From assembly GCA_020636405.1 (NCBI GenBank), contig JACJXW010000011.1, forward strand, positions 62,001 through 126,000: a DNA stretch of 64,000 nt, written 5' to 3'. The DNA comes from Lewinellaceae bacterium. GTDB lineage: Bacteria > Bacteroidota > Bacteroidia > Chitinophagales > Saprospiraceae. Of this stretch, positions 1 through 9,625 are shown piece by piece. Within the stretch, counting starts at the first letter, position 1. Every line of letters starts with the position of its first letter. The notes below the pieces were generated by a model that did not search any database, had not been told where the DNA came from, and worked only from the letters and a program-made list of their open reading frames with translations. Made by a program: the position numbers and the translations under genes.

Positions 1-192
1 ATCTGGAATACCTTTGCTACCGCCGCCCGTTGCCCGGCCTGCAACAAACAGTGGGAATATACCCAATGTATCGCTTACAAGGGAGGCTGCAACCAGTTCT
101 CCCCGCATCTGGATTGGTACAAAGGCCTGGGGGATTGGCTGGAGGATGAACTGGAAACAGTGGAAGAAAAGGCGCTGAAGGAGAAAAGGTGA
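1..192 (+). CDS. C-terminal part of a zinc-ribbon-like hypothetical protein (5' end outside window)
   Basis: The frame is open from base 1 to a TGA at 190-192, giving 63 residues. It begins IWNTFATAARCPACNKQW and contains CPAC followed by further cysteines (TQC and GGC), a spacing that suggests a small metal-binding ribbon. The C-terminus is acidic and helical. It is followed by a strong inverted repeat at 225-288. The protein is not recognised, and the visible part is too short to assign a family or function. Confidence 0.6.
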   Translation: MWNTFATAARCPACNKQWEYTQCIAYKGGCNQFSPHLDWYKGLGDWLEDELETVEEKALKEKR

Positions 193-506
193 GCCCTGCC
201 CGAAGCTTCCCGCTTTCATTATGTAAGAGTGTGTTTAAATTTCTTTTAGGACGACACAGTCCGAAGTATGAAATTTGAACACACTCTTAACAGTACCTAT
301 TCCTCCTTTTTCCTCCATTTGTCCTATTTTTGACCCTTGTCCGGAGTAGGGCTGGCAGCTATGGCAGCGAAAACAGCCCGAAACGGGTCTTAGAAAGGTA
401 AAAGGGTGAAATCCTGTTCGCTGGCAATTATTGTTCTACCTTAGTTTTTCGCCAGAGAGCAGGAGGCATTAGGTTCCCCGATCCCAAGAACATCTCAAAC
501 GAGCTT
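193..506. other. Intergenic spacer upstream of the giant adhesin
   Basis: No gene is seen. The spacer holds the palindrome at 225-288 and one match to the Bacteroidota -7 box (TATTTTTG at 325-332) without a clear -33 box. That box could start the adhesin transcript, leaving a leader of about 165 bases. The short open frames here are not convincing. Confidence 0.5.
225..288. repeat. Dispersed palindromic repeat, copy 1
   Basis: The arms 225-243 and 270-288 form a 19-bp stem with one G-T wobble. The right arm and its flank (CGAAGTATGAAATTTGAAC, then ACACTCT) are identical to a second copy at 62708-62761. It lies just after a stop codon, so it could act as a terminator hairpin, but no T-run follows. 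Being repeated 62 kb apart, it is better described as a dispersed palindromic repeat. Confidence 0.85.
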
Positions 507-3500
507 ATGAGGCGCAATATAATCCTGTGGCTATTCCTGGCAGGCACGGCTTCGGCCTGGAGCCAGCCCTGTGGCCTGGAAGATACCTTGTACATCAACC
601 CCAACAGTACGCATACCTTCAATTTCGAAGTCTTCAATATATACAACGATGACCTGGCAAACCCGGATCAGGGCATCTGTGGGATCGAGATAGAGTTTTC
701 GCACAACTACGTGGAAGACCTGATATTGTCCGTTACTTCACCAGGCGGCCAAACGGTCACCCTCACCGGGCCCAACAGCGACGACCCGGTAGCCTTCACC
801 AATTTTACCCGCTGGAGGATCACCTTTGTCCCGGATGCGGTAACTCCTCAGCCCGACCCCGGCTTCCTTCCCCAATGGAACAACAACCAACCCAACAACT
901 GGGGGGTCTTTGGCCTTTATACCGGTTCTTACCATCCCTACCAGGGGAGCCTGGAGGACTTCAACACCGGCCCGGCCAACGGCACCTGGACGATCAATGC
1001 CCTGAATAACCCTTCCGCCCAGATCGGCGCCATCCTGGGTTTTCGCCTCCTCTTTTGCGATGAAAGAGGCCTGGATTGCTGCTTCTCCGCCTCCGGTAAC
1101 CTGGATACTTTCGAGGATATCCTGGCCTGTGAAGGTGATACGAGCCTGGCTTTCGAACTGCCACCTGATTATTCCGGCACTCCGCCGGACACCATTCAGT
1201 ATGGATATACCTACCTCATCGGGGACGGCGACATCCTGCTGGAATATGACTCCACCCTCAACCTCACCGGGTTCGCTCCCGGGCGGTACCAGGTCTGCGG
1301 GCTGTCCTACAAACGAATGGATTACGACAGTTTTCCCGCTCCGGATGGAATACTTACCATCGATAGCCTGCGCCGCAACCTCAGTGGGCTGGAACCGATC
1401 TTCTGCGGGGAGATTACCGATAGCTGCGTGTGGGTGCGCATCGTCGCTCCCCCGGATACGACTTTCCTGGCCGGCTCCATCTGCGATGGAGATTCGGTGG
1501 TGGTGGGAGACAGCGTTCTGATAACTTCGGGCAGCTACGACATCCCCCTCATGAGTTATGCCGGCTGCGATAGCATCGTGCACTTCGACCTGGCCGTCAT
1601 CCCCATCGAATTCACCAATCTGGTGGATACCATCTGCCAGGGAGACTCGTTGGTGGTGGGAACGCGAATTTACACTGCCACCGGCATGTATACAGATACC
1701 CTGCAGGCTACCACTTCCTGCGACAGTATCGTCAGCCTGAACCTCACCGTCATTCCGCCTATCATCGTGGATACGACGGTGGTGCTGTGCCAGGGCGGCA
1801 GCTTTGCCGTCGGGGACAGTATGCTGATCTCCACCGGTGTGTATTCCATAACCCTTGCTTCTTCCCTGGGGTGCGACAGCATTGTCAACGTCGATCTCCA
1901 GGTATTGGATGTAGTGGCCAACATCATGCCTCCGGATACCCTTAACTGTAACCGCCCGCTGGTAACCCTCGATGGAAGTGGTTCCGGCCCGGCTGGCAGC
2001 ATCTCCTATACCTGGCTGGATGACAATGGGGCCTTTCTGGGCAGCGGGCCTACACTGGGTGTGTCCTTTTCCGGGGATTATATTCTGGAAGTGGCGCAAA
2101 GCCTGAATTCAGTGCAGTGCCTTAGCAGGGATACCGTTTCAGTAACGGCCGATACCATTTCGCCTCTGGCAGATGCCGGCCCGGCAGATACGCTAACCTG
2201 CGAAGTTACCCAGCTGGTGTTGGGTGGGCCGGCCACCTCACTCGGCCCTGAATTTCAGTACAACTGGAGCAGGACGGGCGGTAATTTCGTAGGGCCAACT
2301 ACCAACCCTACCGTGATTGTTGATGCGGCCGGCCTGTATCAACTCATCGTTACCAATTCCCGCAACGGCTGCCGCGATACCGCCACCGTCCGCATCACCC
2401 TGGATGAACAGACACCCCTGGCCATCACCGGGCCGGACACGGCCCTTACTTGTATCCGTCAAAGCATCACCCTTAGCGGCGCCGGCTCTTCGGCAGGCCC
2501 GCCTTTTGAATACGATTGGCGGGCAACCAACGGAGTTATTCCCCAAGGCGCCAATACCCTTACTCCTGTCGTTACATCGGCAGGGGACTACCGCCTGCTG
2601 GTCACGAATATCGATAATGGTTGTGCGGATTCTGCTTTTGTGTCCGTTACCTATGATACGCTTTCTCCTGTGGTGAGCATCGCTCAACCGGGCGTGCTGA
2701 ATTGTGCCCAAACTACCGTAGCGCTCAGTGCCGCCGCCCTCAGCGCCGGCCCGGCCCCGTTTATCACCTGGCAGCCTACCGGAGGGGGTAACATTCTCAG
2801 CGGCGCCAATACCCTGATGCCGGTGGCGGACGCTCCCGGCTCTTATCAGTTGGCCGTGGAAAATTCAAGTAATGGTTGCCGCGACTCGGCCTCCGTACTG
2901 GTACTGGAGAATGTCAATGTGGTAGTGGCGAATGCCGGCAGCGGCGGAGAACTCACCTGCGCGCAGGATACCCTGGCGCTCGATGGAGCTGCCTCTACTT
3001 CCGGCCAGAACATCACCTTAATGTGGTCGAGCCCCGACGGCCATTTTACTTCCGGTTCTCTCGGCGTAAGGGTAGGCGTGGATGCTCCCGGTACCTACCA
3101 ACTCGTTGTCCTGGATACCGTTACTTTCTGTTCGGATACGGCCTTGGTCGTGATTACCCAGGATACGGTAGCCCCTGTTGCTGACAGCGGGCCGGACCGG
3201 GTTCTTACCTGCGATAGCACTTTCGTTACCCTCGATGGCGCCAACTCGTCGACCAACGGCAATTTCGACTACGATTGGATTGCAGTGGTGGGCGTCGATA
3301 CGTTCGGCGGTAATATTCTTACCCCTACCGTCACCGAGCCTGGCCTCTACTTGCTGGTAGTGACGGATACGGAAAACGGTTGTATCGACACTTCCCTGGT
3401 GGCCGTAAGCATCGATACCCTGCCGCCGGTTGTCGCCATCACAGAGCCCGGCGTACTGGATTGTGCCGCGCCCACCCTTGTCCTCGATGCCGGCGCTTCA

Positions 3501-6500
3501 GACAGCGGGCCGGGTTTCTCTTTTTCCTGGAATGAACTGGAAGGCGGGCGGATCACATCGGGCGCCAATACCCTGATGCCGGAGGTGGCTGCTGCCGGAA
3601 GGTATGAATTGGTGGTTGTCAATGAAATTACGGGTTGCCGGGATTCTGCTTCCGTGCTGGTCCGCGACGCGTCGGCGCAGGTGGACGCTTTGATTGCACC
3701 GCCGGATACGCTCAGCTGCGATTCCTCCCGGATTACGTTGGATGCCTCGGCTTCCAGTTCCGGGCCTAATATTATTTACCAATGGTCTTCCATAGACGGG
3801 AACATTATTGGTGATTCCTTAGGGCTTCGCATAATAGCCGGTGCTCCGGGCACTTATCGGTTTGTCGTTCGGGATACGATGACGTTCTGTGCCGATTCAG
3901 CTTCCATTTTTGTTCCGATCGACACCCTTGCCCCGGCGGCTTTTGCCCAAGTGGACGGGGAACTCAACTGTACAGTTACTGAGGTGGCGCTGGACGGCAC
4001 GGGTTCTGATGCCGGCCCGGATTTCGCTTATCAGTGGAGCGGGCCTTGTATGGTGTCCGGACAGAATAGCCTGGTTGCCATAGCCGATTGCCCGGGTATT
4101 TATCAGCTCTCGGTCGAGAACACCAACAACGGCTGTACCACCACCACCAGCGTTGAGGTGAGCCAGAATGAGGACGCACCCGTTGCCAGTGCCGGCGGCC
4201 CTTATATCCTAACCTGCGATAGCCTGCAGCTCACCCTCGACGGAGGCGCTTCCAGCCAGGGCCCGGAATTTATCTATTCATGGACTGGGCCTGGTATTAC
4301 GGGAGGGGCGGCCACCCTCGCTCCGGTGATCAACCTGCCAGGCCAATATACCCTGTCGGTGCGCGATACGGTTAATACCTGCCTGTCGACAGCGACGGTT
4401 ACCGTCGAAATTGATACCCTTAGGCCTGTGGCTGTCGCCGGGGAGGTCGACATACTGACCTGTGACAGCACGGTAGTGGAGATCGGAGGGTTCGAGAGTT
4501 CCATGGGGATGTCATTCAGCTACAGCTGGACAACGGGCAACGGGCAGTTTGCCGGCCCGGTGGACGGACCCTTCGTGTTGGTGAGCCGGCCCGGTACGTA
4601 TCAGCTCTCGGTTAGAAACATCATCAATGGCTGTGAGGCGTCTTCTTCCACGACCGTCTTTGAAGACAACCAGCCTCCCAATGTGGAGGCTGGCCCGGAG
4701 CAGGAACTGAATTGCGCAGCTCCCCAGGCGCTGCTGGACGGCTCTGCCTCCGACAGCGGCCCCCTCCTTTCCTATCAATGGTCCGGCCCCTGCCTGATCT
4801 CCCCAGTGGATACCAGCCGCATGCGGGTAGATTGCCCGGGTACTTATTACCTCCGCATTACCAATAACGCCAGCGGCTGCGTGGGGGTGGATAGCGTAAC
4901 CGTTAGCAGGGACAGCCTTTTGCCCATCGTCCTGTTACCGGATAGCCTGGAGTTGTCCTGCCTGGATGGTACCGTCCTCATCGATGCCTCTGGCTCCGAA
5001 GGGGAACTCTTTCAGTGGTTCTTCGAAGGGCAGCCGGTGAATTACAACACCCTCACTCCAGTGGTGGATGCTACCGGCCGGTATACCCTGGTGGCAACGA
5101 ATGCCGCCCAGGATTGCGCCGATACGGCAAGTGTCGTGGTTACCCTCGACTGTACTCCGGATGCCATTATTGCTACTCCTGATACCCTCACCTGCGCCAT
5201 TACTTCCGTACTGATCGATGCCAGCGCTTCAACAGCCGGCGATTCGATCACTTACCAGTGGACACAGCCGGGGCCCAGCTGTATCGTCAGCGGCCAGGGC
5301 ACCCCAGAGCTGGAAGTGCGCTGCAGTGGAACCTATACACTTATTGTAACGAATACCGTTGTCGGACTCAGTGACACCACCTCGGTGATGGTGGCTGCTA
5401 ACGATACGCCCCCGGTTGCCGACGCGGGCCCTTCCGATACGCTTACCTGTGATGAGCCTACGGCCATCCTTGACGCAGGAGGGTCTACGCCGGGGCCGGG
5501 CATTGGCTACTATTGGACGAAACTGGATGATGAGTTCTTCGGCCTGTCGGGCCTTACCGCCGAGGTCAACGATGACGGGATCTATTTCCTCACTGTCATT
5601 GACAGCCTCACCGGCTGTACGGATGAAGATATCGTTGTGATCGACCGGAGCGCCGACCTTCCAGATGTGGGGTTTGGGAGCAGGGTCATTCCCTGCCTCC
5701 AAGACAGCCTGTGGCTGCAGGCTTTTGTGGAACCGCCCGGCCAGCCTTACTCCTATACCTGGGTAGGCGACAACATCGTCGGCGGGTCCGATAGTTCCGC
5801 GGTGCTGGTGGATACCACCGGAATGCTCACCCTTACGGTAGTCAACACATCCAACAACTGTGCTACCTTCCGCACGCTGGAGGTCATGGAGCAGACCTGT
5901 ATTCCTTGTTTGGAAGTCGGCCCGGTTGACAGCCTTACCTGTCTGGTGGATACCGTGGCCATTACGGCCTCGTTCTGTGAACCCTGCATCGGATGTACGA
6001 TCCAGTGGGCCACTCAGGATGGGCTCATTCTTTCCAATAGCGATTCTTTGCAGGTATTGGCAGGAGCCCCCGGCAGGTATACGGTTACAGCTACCGATAC
6101 GCTTGGGTTCTCTGAAGTGCTCAGTGTGGTAGTCCGGGAAAATACCGTTCCTCCAGCAGTGGATACCGGCCCTGATCGCGTATTGGATTGTGATACACCA
6201 GAGGTTATTCTTGGGGACACGGTACCTAACCCCCGCCTGGCTTACCAATGGCTGGATGAGAACGGCAGCCCGTTCAGCCAGGATACCCTGCCGGCCCTCC
6301 TTGTTTCCAATACGGGAGTATACCAGCTGCAGGTGTCCGACCGGATAACCGGATGCAGCGCTACCGGCCAGGTAGTGGTAACGATCGATACCCTTACTCC
6401 TTTTGCCGATGCCGGTGCGCCGGTGACGCTTACCTGCGCTAACCCTTCGAGGGCACTGGACGGCAGCGCGTCCGATTTTGGGCCCGGCATAACCTATAGC

Positions 6501-8939
6501 TGGTCTGGCCCGGCGGGAGCGGTTATTGGCGGCGCTTCATCCTTCAATCCCACAGTAAATACCCCCGGTTGGTTTATTCTTACCGTCACGGATACGACTA
6601 CGGGCTGTTTTGCGAGAGACAGCGTACTGGTGGACAGCCAGGGAAGCCTGCCTCCGGTCCCCATGCTTTCGGACACCAACCTGAACTGTGGCGCTTCCGT
6701 GATCCTTTTGGCCGGGGAACTGCCGCCACAACCTGGTTTCTCCGGGCGCTGGTGCCGCATTGGCCCCAACGGACAGCCCCAGGGCCCCTGCACCAGTTCT
6801 CTGATCGTGGATGTCGCCGCGCCGGGCACCTATCGTTTTGAAGTACAGAATGACAGCAACGGCTGTGTCAATTTCGTAGATGTCCTGGTTGGGGAAGATT
6901 ACGAGCCGCCAACTGCTGACGCCGGGCCCGACGGCACTCTGCTCTGCAACCTGGATAGCCTGCAATTGCTGGGGCAGGGCGGCCCTGCCGGTATTCCCCT
7001 TGCCTATCAGTGGACGGCATTGGGAGGCAGTGCCCTGGTGGGGCAGAACAGCCCGGCGCCGTTCATTTACGAGCCGGACACATTCGTACTGGAAGTCACG
7101 AACCTGGCGAACCAGTGTACTGCCCGTGATACGGTGGCCATCGGGCAGGATCTTAATGCGCCCCTTGCCGACGCCGGCCCCGATACTTCCCTTACCTGTA
7201 GCCGGTCCAATGTACGCCTGCAGGGCCAGGGCTCAACGGCCAGCGGAAGCCTGCAGGTACTTTGGTCTACTCCCGACGGCAATATTGCCCTGGATGGCAA
7301 CACCTTTATGCCTCTTGCCAATGCTCCAGGCCTTTACATCCTGCAGGTTACCGACCCGCAGAATGGATGTATCGGCACAGATACGGTTGCTGTCGTATCC
7401 GACCAGGAGCCTCCGCAGGCCATGATCGATTCTACCGGGCTGCAGCTGAATTGCCGAACGGATAGTATTTTTCTGGACGCCAGCGCATCGGCCTCCGTTT
7501 CAGGTGGCGGGCTGACGTTTGACTGGCGGAGGGTTCCTACCGGCAGCATCGGCGCCGGCCCTCAGGTGGTGGTGTCCAGTACCGGCAACTTCCGGTTGAT
7601 CGTCACCGACCAGCTGAACGGTTGCAGAGATACACTGGCATTTTCCGTATCTGCGGATTACGAGCAACCGGATGCCGCTATCGGGCAACCTGAATTGATC
7701 ACCTGCATTCGGACGACGGTTGTGCTGGAAGGCAACGGATCCTCCTCCGGCCCCGGCTTTTCTAATATCTGGATCGGCCCGTCGGGCGATACACTTGCGG
7801 AAAATAGCCTGCAGGCTACTGCCGCGCTGCCAGGCGGCTATCAGCTGATAGTGGTTAATGAGAACAACGGCTGTTTCGCTTCCGCCCAGCGGACGGTGAT
7901 GGCCGATACCCTATCTCCCGTGGCCAATATCCGGGAGCCGGAATCACTGGATTGTATAGTCCGAACAGTAGAACTGGATGGATCCGCATCTTCCTTTGGC
8001 GATTTTATCCGGTATTCCTGGGCGACAACCAACGGCGAGCTGGCGGGCCCGGCAGATGATAACCGAACCCTTGCCGCTGCTCCGGGCTGGTACACCCTGC
8101 TGGTTACCGACCTCCGAAATGGGTGTGTGGCTGCGGATAGCGTCCAGGCCATTGAACTGGCCAGCCCGGTCGATGGGTTGCGGGCCACTGCGTTTCCCCC
8201 CTCTTGTCCCGGCCGTTTGGATGGTTTGATCGAGATCGACACCGTCCTGGGCGGAACCGGGCCTTTCTTGTTCTCCATTGAAGGAGGGAGCTTCTCTGGC
8301 CTGGATCGTTTTGAGAACCTGCCGCCGGGTAGTTATGTGTTAAAGGTGGAAGATACCAATGGCTGTGAGGCGGAAGCTATCCTGGACGTTCCGGAAGCGG
8401 AGAGCCTAAGTGTGAACCTGGGGCCGGATATTACCCTACAGCTCGGCAGGCCGGATACGCTGGTAGCGGATATTATGCCGGCAACATACGATACCATCTG
8501 GTGGTGGCCATTTGACAGCCTCGGTTCTCCCAATTCCCCCATCCTGCCGGTCAATCCCGACAAGACGACCACCTACTTCGTCTGGGTCAGTACCGGAGAT
8601 GGATGTATTGCCACAGACCATATCGAAGTGAAAGTGGTGCGGGAATACCCCGTTTTTGCACCCACGGCATTCTCTCCTAATGGGGATGACAATAATGACC
8701 GTTTTACCCTCTACGCCGGAGCAGATGTCGTTCGCATACGCACCTTTCAGATCTTTGACCGCTGGGGCAATATGGTCTATGAGGATCAGGACTTTAAGCC
8801 CAACGATCCTACTCTGGGCTGGGATGGTACTCTAGATGGAATGCCTATGGACCCGGCGGTATTCGTTTTCTACGCTGAAGTGGAATTTACGGATGGGAGG
8901 ATCGAGGTGATGAGAGGCGATGTAGTGCTGATGCGGTAG
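507..8939 (+). CDS. Giant secreted Ig/PKD-like repeat adhesin with P-domain, SprB-type repeat and T9SS type B sorting domain
   Basis: 2810 residues. A signal peptide (residues 1-19, cut near AWS/QPC) is followed by a proprotein-convertase-like P domain (about 25-185) and three short repeats with the motif GCDSIV (about 315-465). Then come about 25 tandem Ig/PKD-like repeats of 80-105 residues (about 470-2550). Each has a core such as ADAGPxDTLTC...LDGSxSxxGP...YxW...PGxYxLxVTN...NGCxD. A SprB-like repeat (about 2551-2640) and a CHU_C-type C-terminus (FSPNGDDNND...FDRWGNMVYE, from about 2716) follow. By family, the C-terminus directs export and surface attachment through T9SS. The protein is probably a cell-surface adhesin or stalk. 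Nearly every repeat carries a Cys in LTC and one in NGC, so disulfides are likely. The ATG at 507 is chosen because it gives the signal peptide. Confidence 0.9.
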   Translation: MRRNIILWLFLAGTASAWSQPCGLEDTLYINPNSTHTFNFEVFNIYNDDLANPDQGICGIEIEFSHNYVEDLILSVTSPGGQTVTLTGPNSDDPVAFTNFTRWRITFVPDAVTPQPDPGFLPQWNNNQPNNWGVFGLYTGSYHPYQGSLEDFNTGPANGTWTINALNNPSAQIGAILGFRLLFCDERGLDCCFSASGNLDTFEDILACEGDTSLAFELPPDYSGTPPDTIQYGYTYLIGDGDILLEYDSTLNLTGFAPGRYQVCGLSYKRMDYDSFPAPDGILTIDSLRRNLSGLEPIFCGEITDSCVWVRIVAPPDTTFLAGSICDGDSVVVGDSVLITSGSYDIPLMSYAGCDSIVHFDLAVIPIEFTNLVDTICQGDSLVVGTRIYTATGMYTDTLQATTSCDSIVSLNLTVIPPIIVDTTVVLCQGGSFAVGDSMLISTGVYSITLASSLGCDSIVNVDLQVLDVVANIMPPDTLNCNRPLVTLDGSGSGPAGSISYTWLDDNGAFLGSGPTLGVSFSGDYILEVAQSLNSVQCLSRDTVSVTADTISPLADAGPADTLTCEVTQLVLGGPATSLGPEFQYNWSRTGGNFVGPTTNPTVIVDAAGLYQLIVTNSRNGCRDTATVRITLDEQTPLAITGPDTALTCIRQSITLSGAGSSAGPPFEYDWRATNGVIPQGANTLTPVVTSAGDYRLLVTNIDNGCADSAFVSVTYDTLSPVVSIAQPGVLNCAQTTVALSAAALSAGPAPFITWQPTGGGNILSGANTLMPVADAPGSYQLAVENSSNGCRDSASVLVLENVNVVVANAGSGGELTCAQDTLALDGAASTSGQNITLMWSSPDGHFTSGSLGVRVGVDAPGTYQLVVLDTVTFCSDTALVVITQDTVAPVADSGPDRVLTCDSTFVTLDGANSSTNGNFDYDWIAVVGVDTFGGNILTPTVTEPGLYLLVVTDTENGCIDTSLVAVSIDTLPPVVAITEPGVLDCAAPTLVLDAGASDSGPGFSFSWNELEGGRITSGANTLMPEVAAAGRYELVVVNEITGCRDSASVLVRDASAQVDALIAPPDTLSCDSSRITLDASASSSGPNIIYQWSSIDGNIIGDSLGLRIIAGAPGTYRFVVRDTMTFCADSASIFVPIDTLAPAAFAQVDGELNCTVTEVALDGTGSDAGPDFAYQWSGPCMVSGQNSLVAIADCPGIYQLSVENTNNGCTTTTSVEVSQNEDAPVASAGGPYILTCDSLQLTLDGGASSQGPEFIYSWTGPGITGGAATLAPVINLPGQYTLSVRDTVNTCLSTATVTVEIDTLRPVAVAGEVDILTCDSTVVEIGGFESSMGMSFSYSWTTGNGQFAGPVDGPFVLVSRPGTYQLSVRNIINGCEASSSTTVFEDNQPPNVEAGPEQELNCAAPQALLDGSASDSGPLLSYQWSGPCLISPVDTSRMRVDCPGTYYLRITNNASGCVGVDSVTVSRDSLLPIVLLPDSLELSCLDGTVLIDASGSEGELFQWFFEGQPVNYNTLTPVVDATGRYTLVATNAAQDCADTASVVVTLDCTPDAIIATPDTLTCAITSVLIDASASTAGDSITYQWTQPGPSCIVSGQGTPELEVRCSGTYTLIVTNTVVGLSDTTSVMVAANDTPPVADAGPSDTLTCDEPTAILDAGGSTPGPGIGYYWTKLDDEFFGLSGLTAEVNDDGIYFLTVIDSLTGCTDEDIVVIDRSADLPDVGFGSRVIPCLQDSLWLQAFVEPPGQPYSYTWVGDNIVGGSDSSAVLVDTTGMLTLTVVNTSNNCATFRTLEVMEQTCIPCLEVGPVDSLTCLVDTVAITASFCEPCIGCTIQWATQDGLILSNSDSLQVLAGAPGRYTVTATDTLGFSEVLSVVVRENTVPPAVDTGPDRVLDCDTPEVILGDTVPNPRLAYQWLDENGSPFSQDTLPALLVSNTGVYQLQVSDRITGCSATGQVVVTIDTLTPFADAGAPVTLTCANPSRALDGSASDFGPGITYSWSGPAGAVIGGASSFNPTVNTPGWFILTVTDTTTGCFARDSVLVDSQGSLPPVPMLSDTNLNCGASVILLAGELPPQPGFSGRWCRIGPNGQPQGPCTSSLIVDVAAPGTYRFEVQNDSNGCVNFVDVLVGEDYEPPTADAGPDGTLLCNLDSLQLLGQGGPAGIPLAYQWTALGGSALVGQNSPAPFIYEPDTFVLEVTNLANQCTARDTVAIGQDLNAPLADAGPDTSLTCSRSNVRLQGQGSTASGSLQVLWSTPDGNIALDGNTFMPLANAPGLYILQVTDPQNGCIGTDTVAVVSDQEPPQAMIDSTGLQLNCRTDSIFLDASASASVSGGGLTFDWRRVPTGSIGAGPQVVVSSTGNFRLIVTDQLNGCRDTLAFSVSADYEQPDAAIGQPELITCIRTTVVLEGNGSSSGPGFSNIWIGPSGDTLAENSLQATAALPGGYQLIVVNENNGCFASAQRTVMADTLSPVANIREPESLDCIVRTVELDGSASSFGDFIRYSWATTNGELAGPADDNRTLAAAPGWYTLLVTDLRNGCVAADSVQAIELASPVDGLRATAFPPSCPGRLDGLIEIDTVLGGTGPFLFSIEGGSFSGLDRFENLPPGSYVLKVEDTNGCEAEAILDVPEAESLSVNLGPDITLQLGRPDTLVADIMPATYDTIWWWPFDSLGSPNSPILPVNPDKTTTYFVWVSTGDGCIATDHIEVKVVREYPVFAPTAFSPNGDDNNDRFTLYAGADVVRIRTFQIFDRWGNMVYEDQDFKPNDPTLGWDGTLDGMPMDPAVFVFYAEVEFTDGRIEVMRGDVVLMR

Positions 8940-9070
8940 GGAAGGTGTATAAGTAGATAAATATTAATATGTAAGTGCCTGGTGGCCTGTTTGTGGCGGA
9001 CAGGTGGCCAATGCCTGGAGAAAAAGAAAAAATCGCCCGTATCCGGCACTGCTTTTCCGGAGGCTTTAAA

Positions 9071-9390
9071 TAAAAAAGGGGAGCCAAAAGATAGCTCCCC
9101 GAGAAAAACACCTAAAACCCATATTCATATCATGAAAACCTTTCTTAACTGAAAATGTTGAGACAGCCAGTGGATTTTAACTTCCGCTTTTTCAACATTT
9201 CAAGCTCACATTCCCCTGGCTGTCAATCAACTGCATTCCCCTTGAAATTTGACGTTCGCTTTCCTCGATCAGAGGATCACTTTCGCCTTTCGTATTTCAT
9301 TTAGTTCAGACGCAGTTCATTGCCAGGGTCACATTATTCAGAGAAAAAATTTCAATTTTTTTTCTCACATCGTTTTGTGAGCATTATTCG
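9071..9390 (-). ncRNA. Candidate structured small RNA, about 310-320 nt
   Basis: On the minus strand a -7 box TACTTTTG (9401-9394) would start transcription near 9387. An intrinsic terminator (stem 9078-9084/9094-9100, then a T-run) ends it near 9071. In between are a CTCACA/TGTGAG hairpin (9364-9369/9376-9381) and a 9-bp pairing GACAGCCAG (9161-9169) with CTGGCTGTC (9216-9224). A segment containing AATGTTGA pairs with TCAACATT in an interleaved order that would make a pseudoknot. All frames in the stretch have early stops. No -33 box is clear. It does not have the tRNA-like ends of tmRNA. The RNA family is unknown, and the call is an inference from signals. Confidence 0.35.
9078..9100 (-). 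terminator. Intrinsic terminator (minus strand)
   Basis: GGGGAGC/GCTCCCC, a 7-bp stem with a 9-nt loop, is followed on the minus strand by TTTTTTA (9077-9071). It could end the candidate RNA or read-through from the HtrA gene, whose stop lies about 525 bases upstream. Confidence 0.75.
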
Positions 9391-9393
9391 AGG

Positions 9394-9401
9394 CAAAAGT
9401 A
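9394..9401 (-). promoter_or_regulatory. Possible -7 promoter box
   Basis: The minus strand reads TACTTTTG, matching the Bacteroidota -7 consensus TAnnTTTG. No matching -33 TTG is seen 17-20 bases upstream, so support is partial. Confidence 0.3.
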
Positions 9402-9625
9402 GTGGTTTTTGGAGGGGCTGATTGTGATCGAAGTCACATTATCTAAAAAAAATCCCACATTTACCCCGGATTATTCAAAATTTAACAGCTAAACAAAAAT
9501 AACCCGGTTAGGTTTAGCTTTGGGTCACAAATATAAAAAACTATATGTAAAGGAGTAAATCTCCAAAAAGATTTTTTTGTTTAGTCGTATAGAAAGTATT
9601 CATTTTTTTCTGTCGTTCCTTCCGG

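Larger units (their letters stand above)
8940..9625. other. AT-rich intergenic region with a candidate small RNA
   Basis: No protein gene is seen in 686 bases between convergent genes. The part from 9071 to about 9401 holds a minus-strand -7 box, several stems and a typical intrinsic terminator, listed separately as a candidate RNA. The part from 9402 to 9625 is AT-rich and shows nothing further. Confidence 0.6.

Noticed and set aside
738..2099. Long open frame antisense to the start of the giant adhesin
   Set aside because: Its protein is low-complexity and without known motifs, while the plus frame has clear domains. It is a by-product of codon bias; similar antisense frames at 14069-15523, 29091-30398, 35815-37206 and 37808-39361 were rejected for the same reason.
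5229..6248. 339-codon antisense frame in the adhesin
   Set aside because: It mirrors the repetitive plus-strand codons; there is no start signal or motif.
9071..9401. tmRNA or RNase P RNA
   Set aside because: There are no tRNA-like ends, no tag-peptide frame and none of the conserved RNase P core segments.
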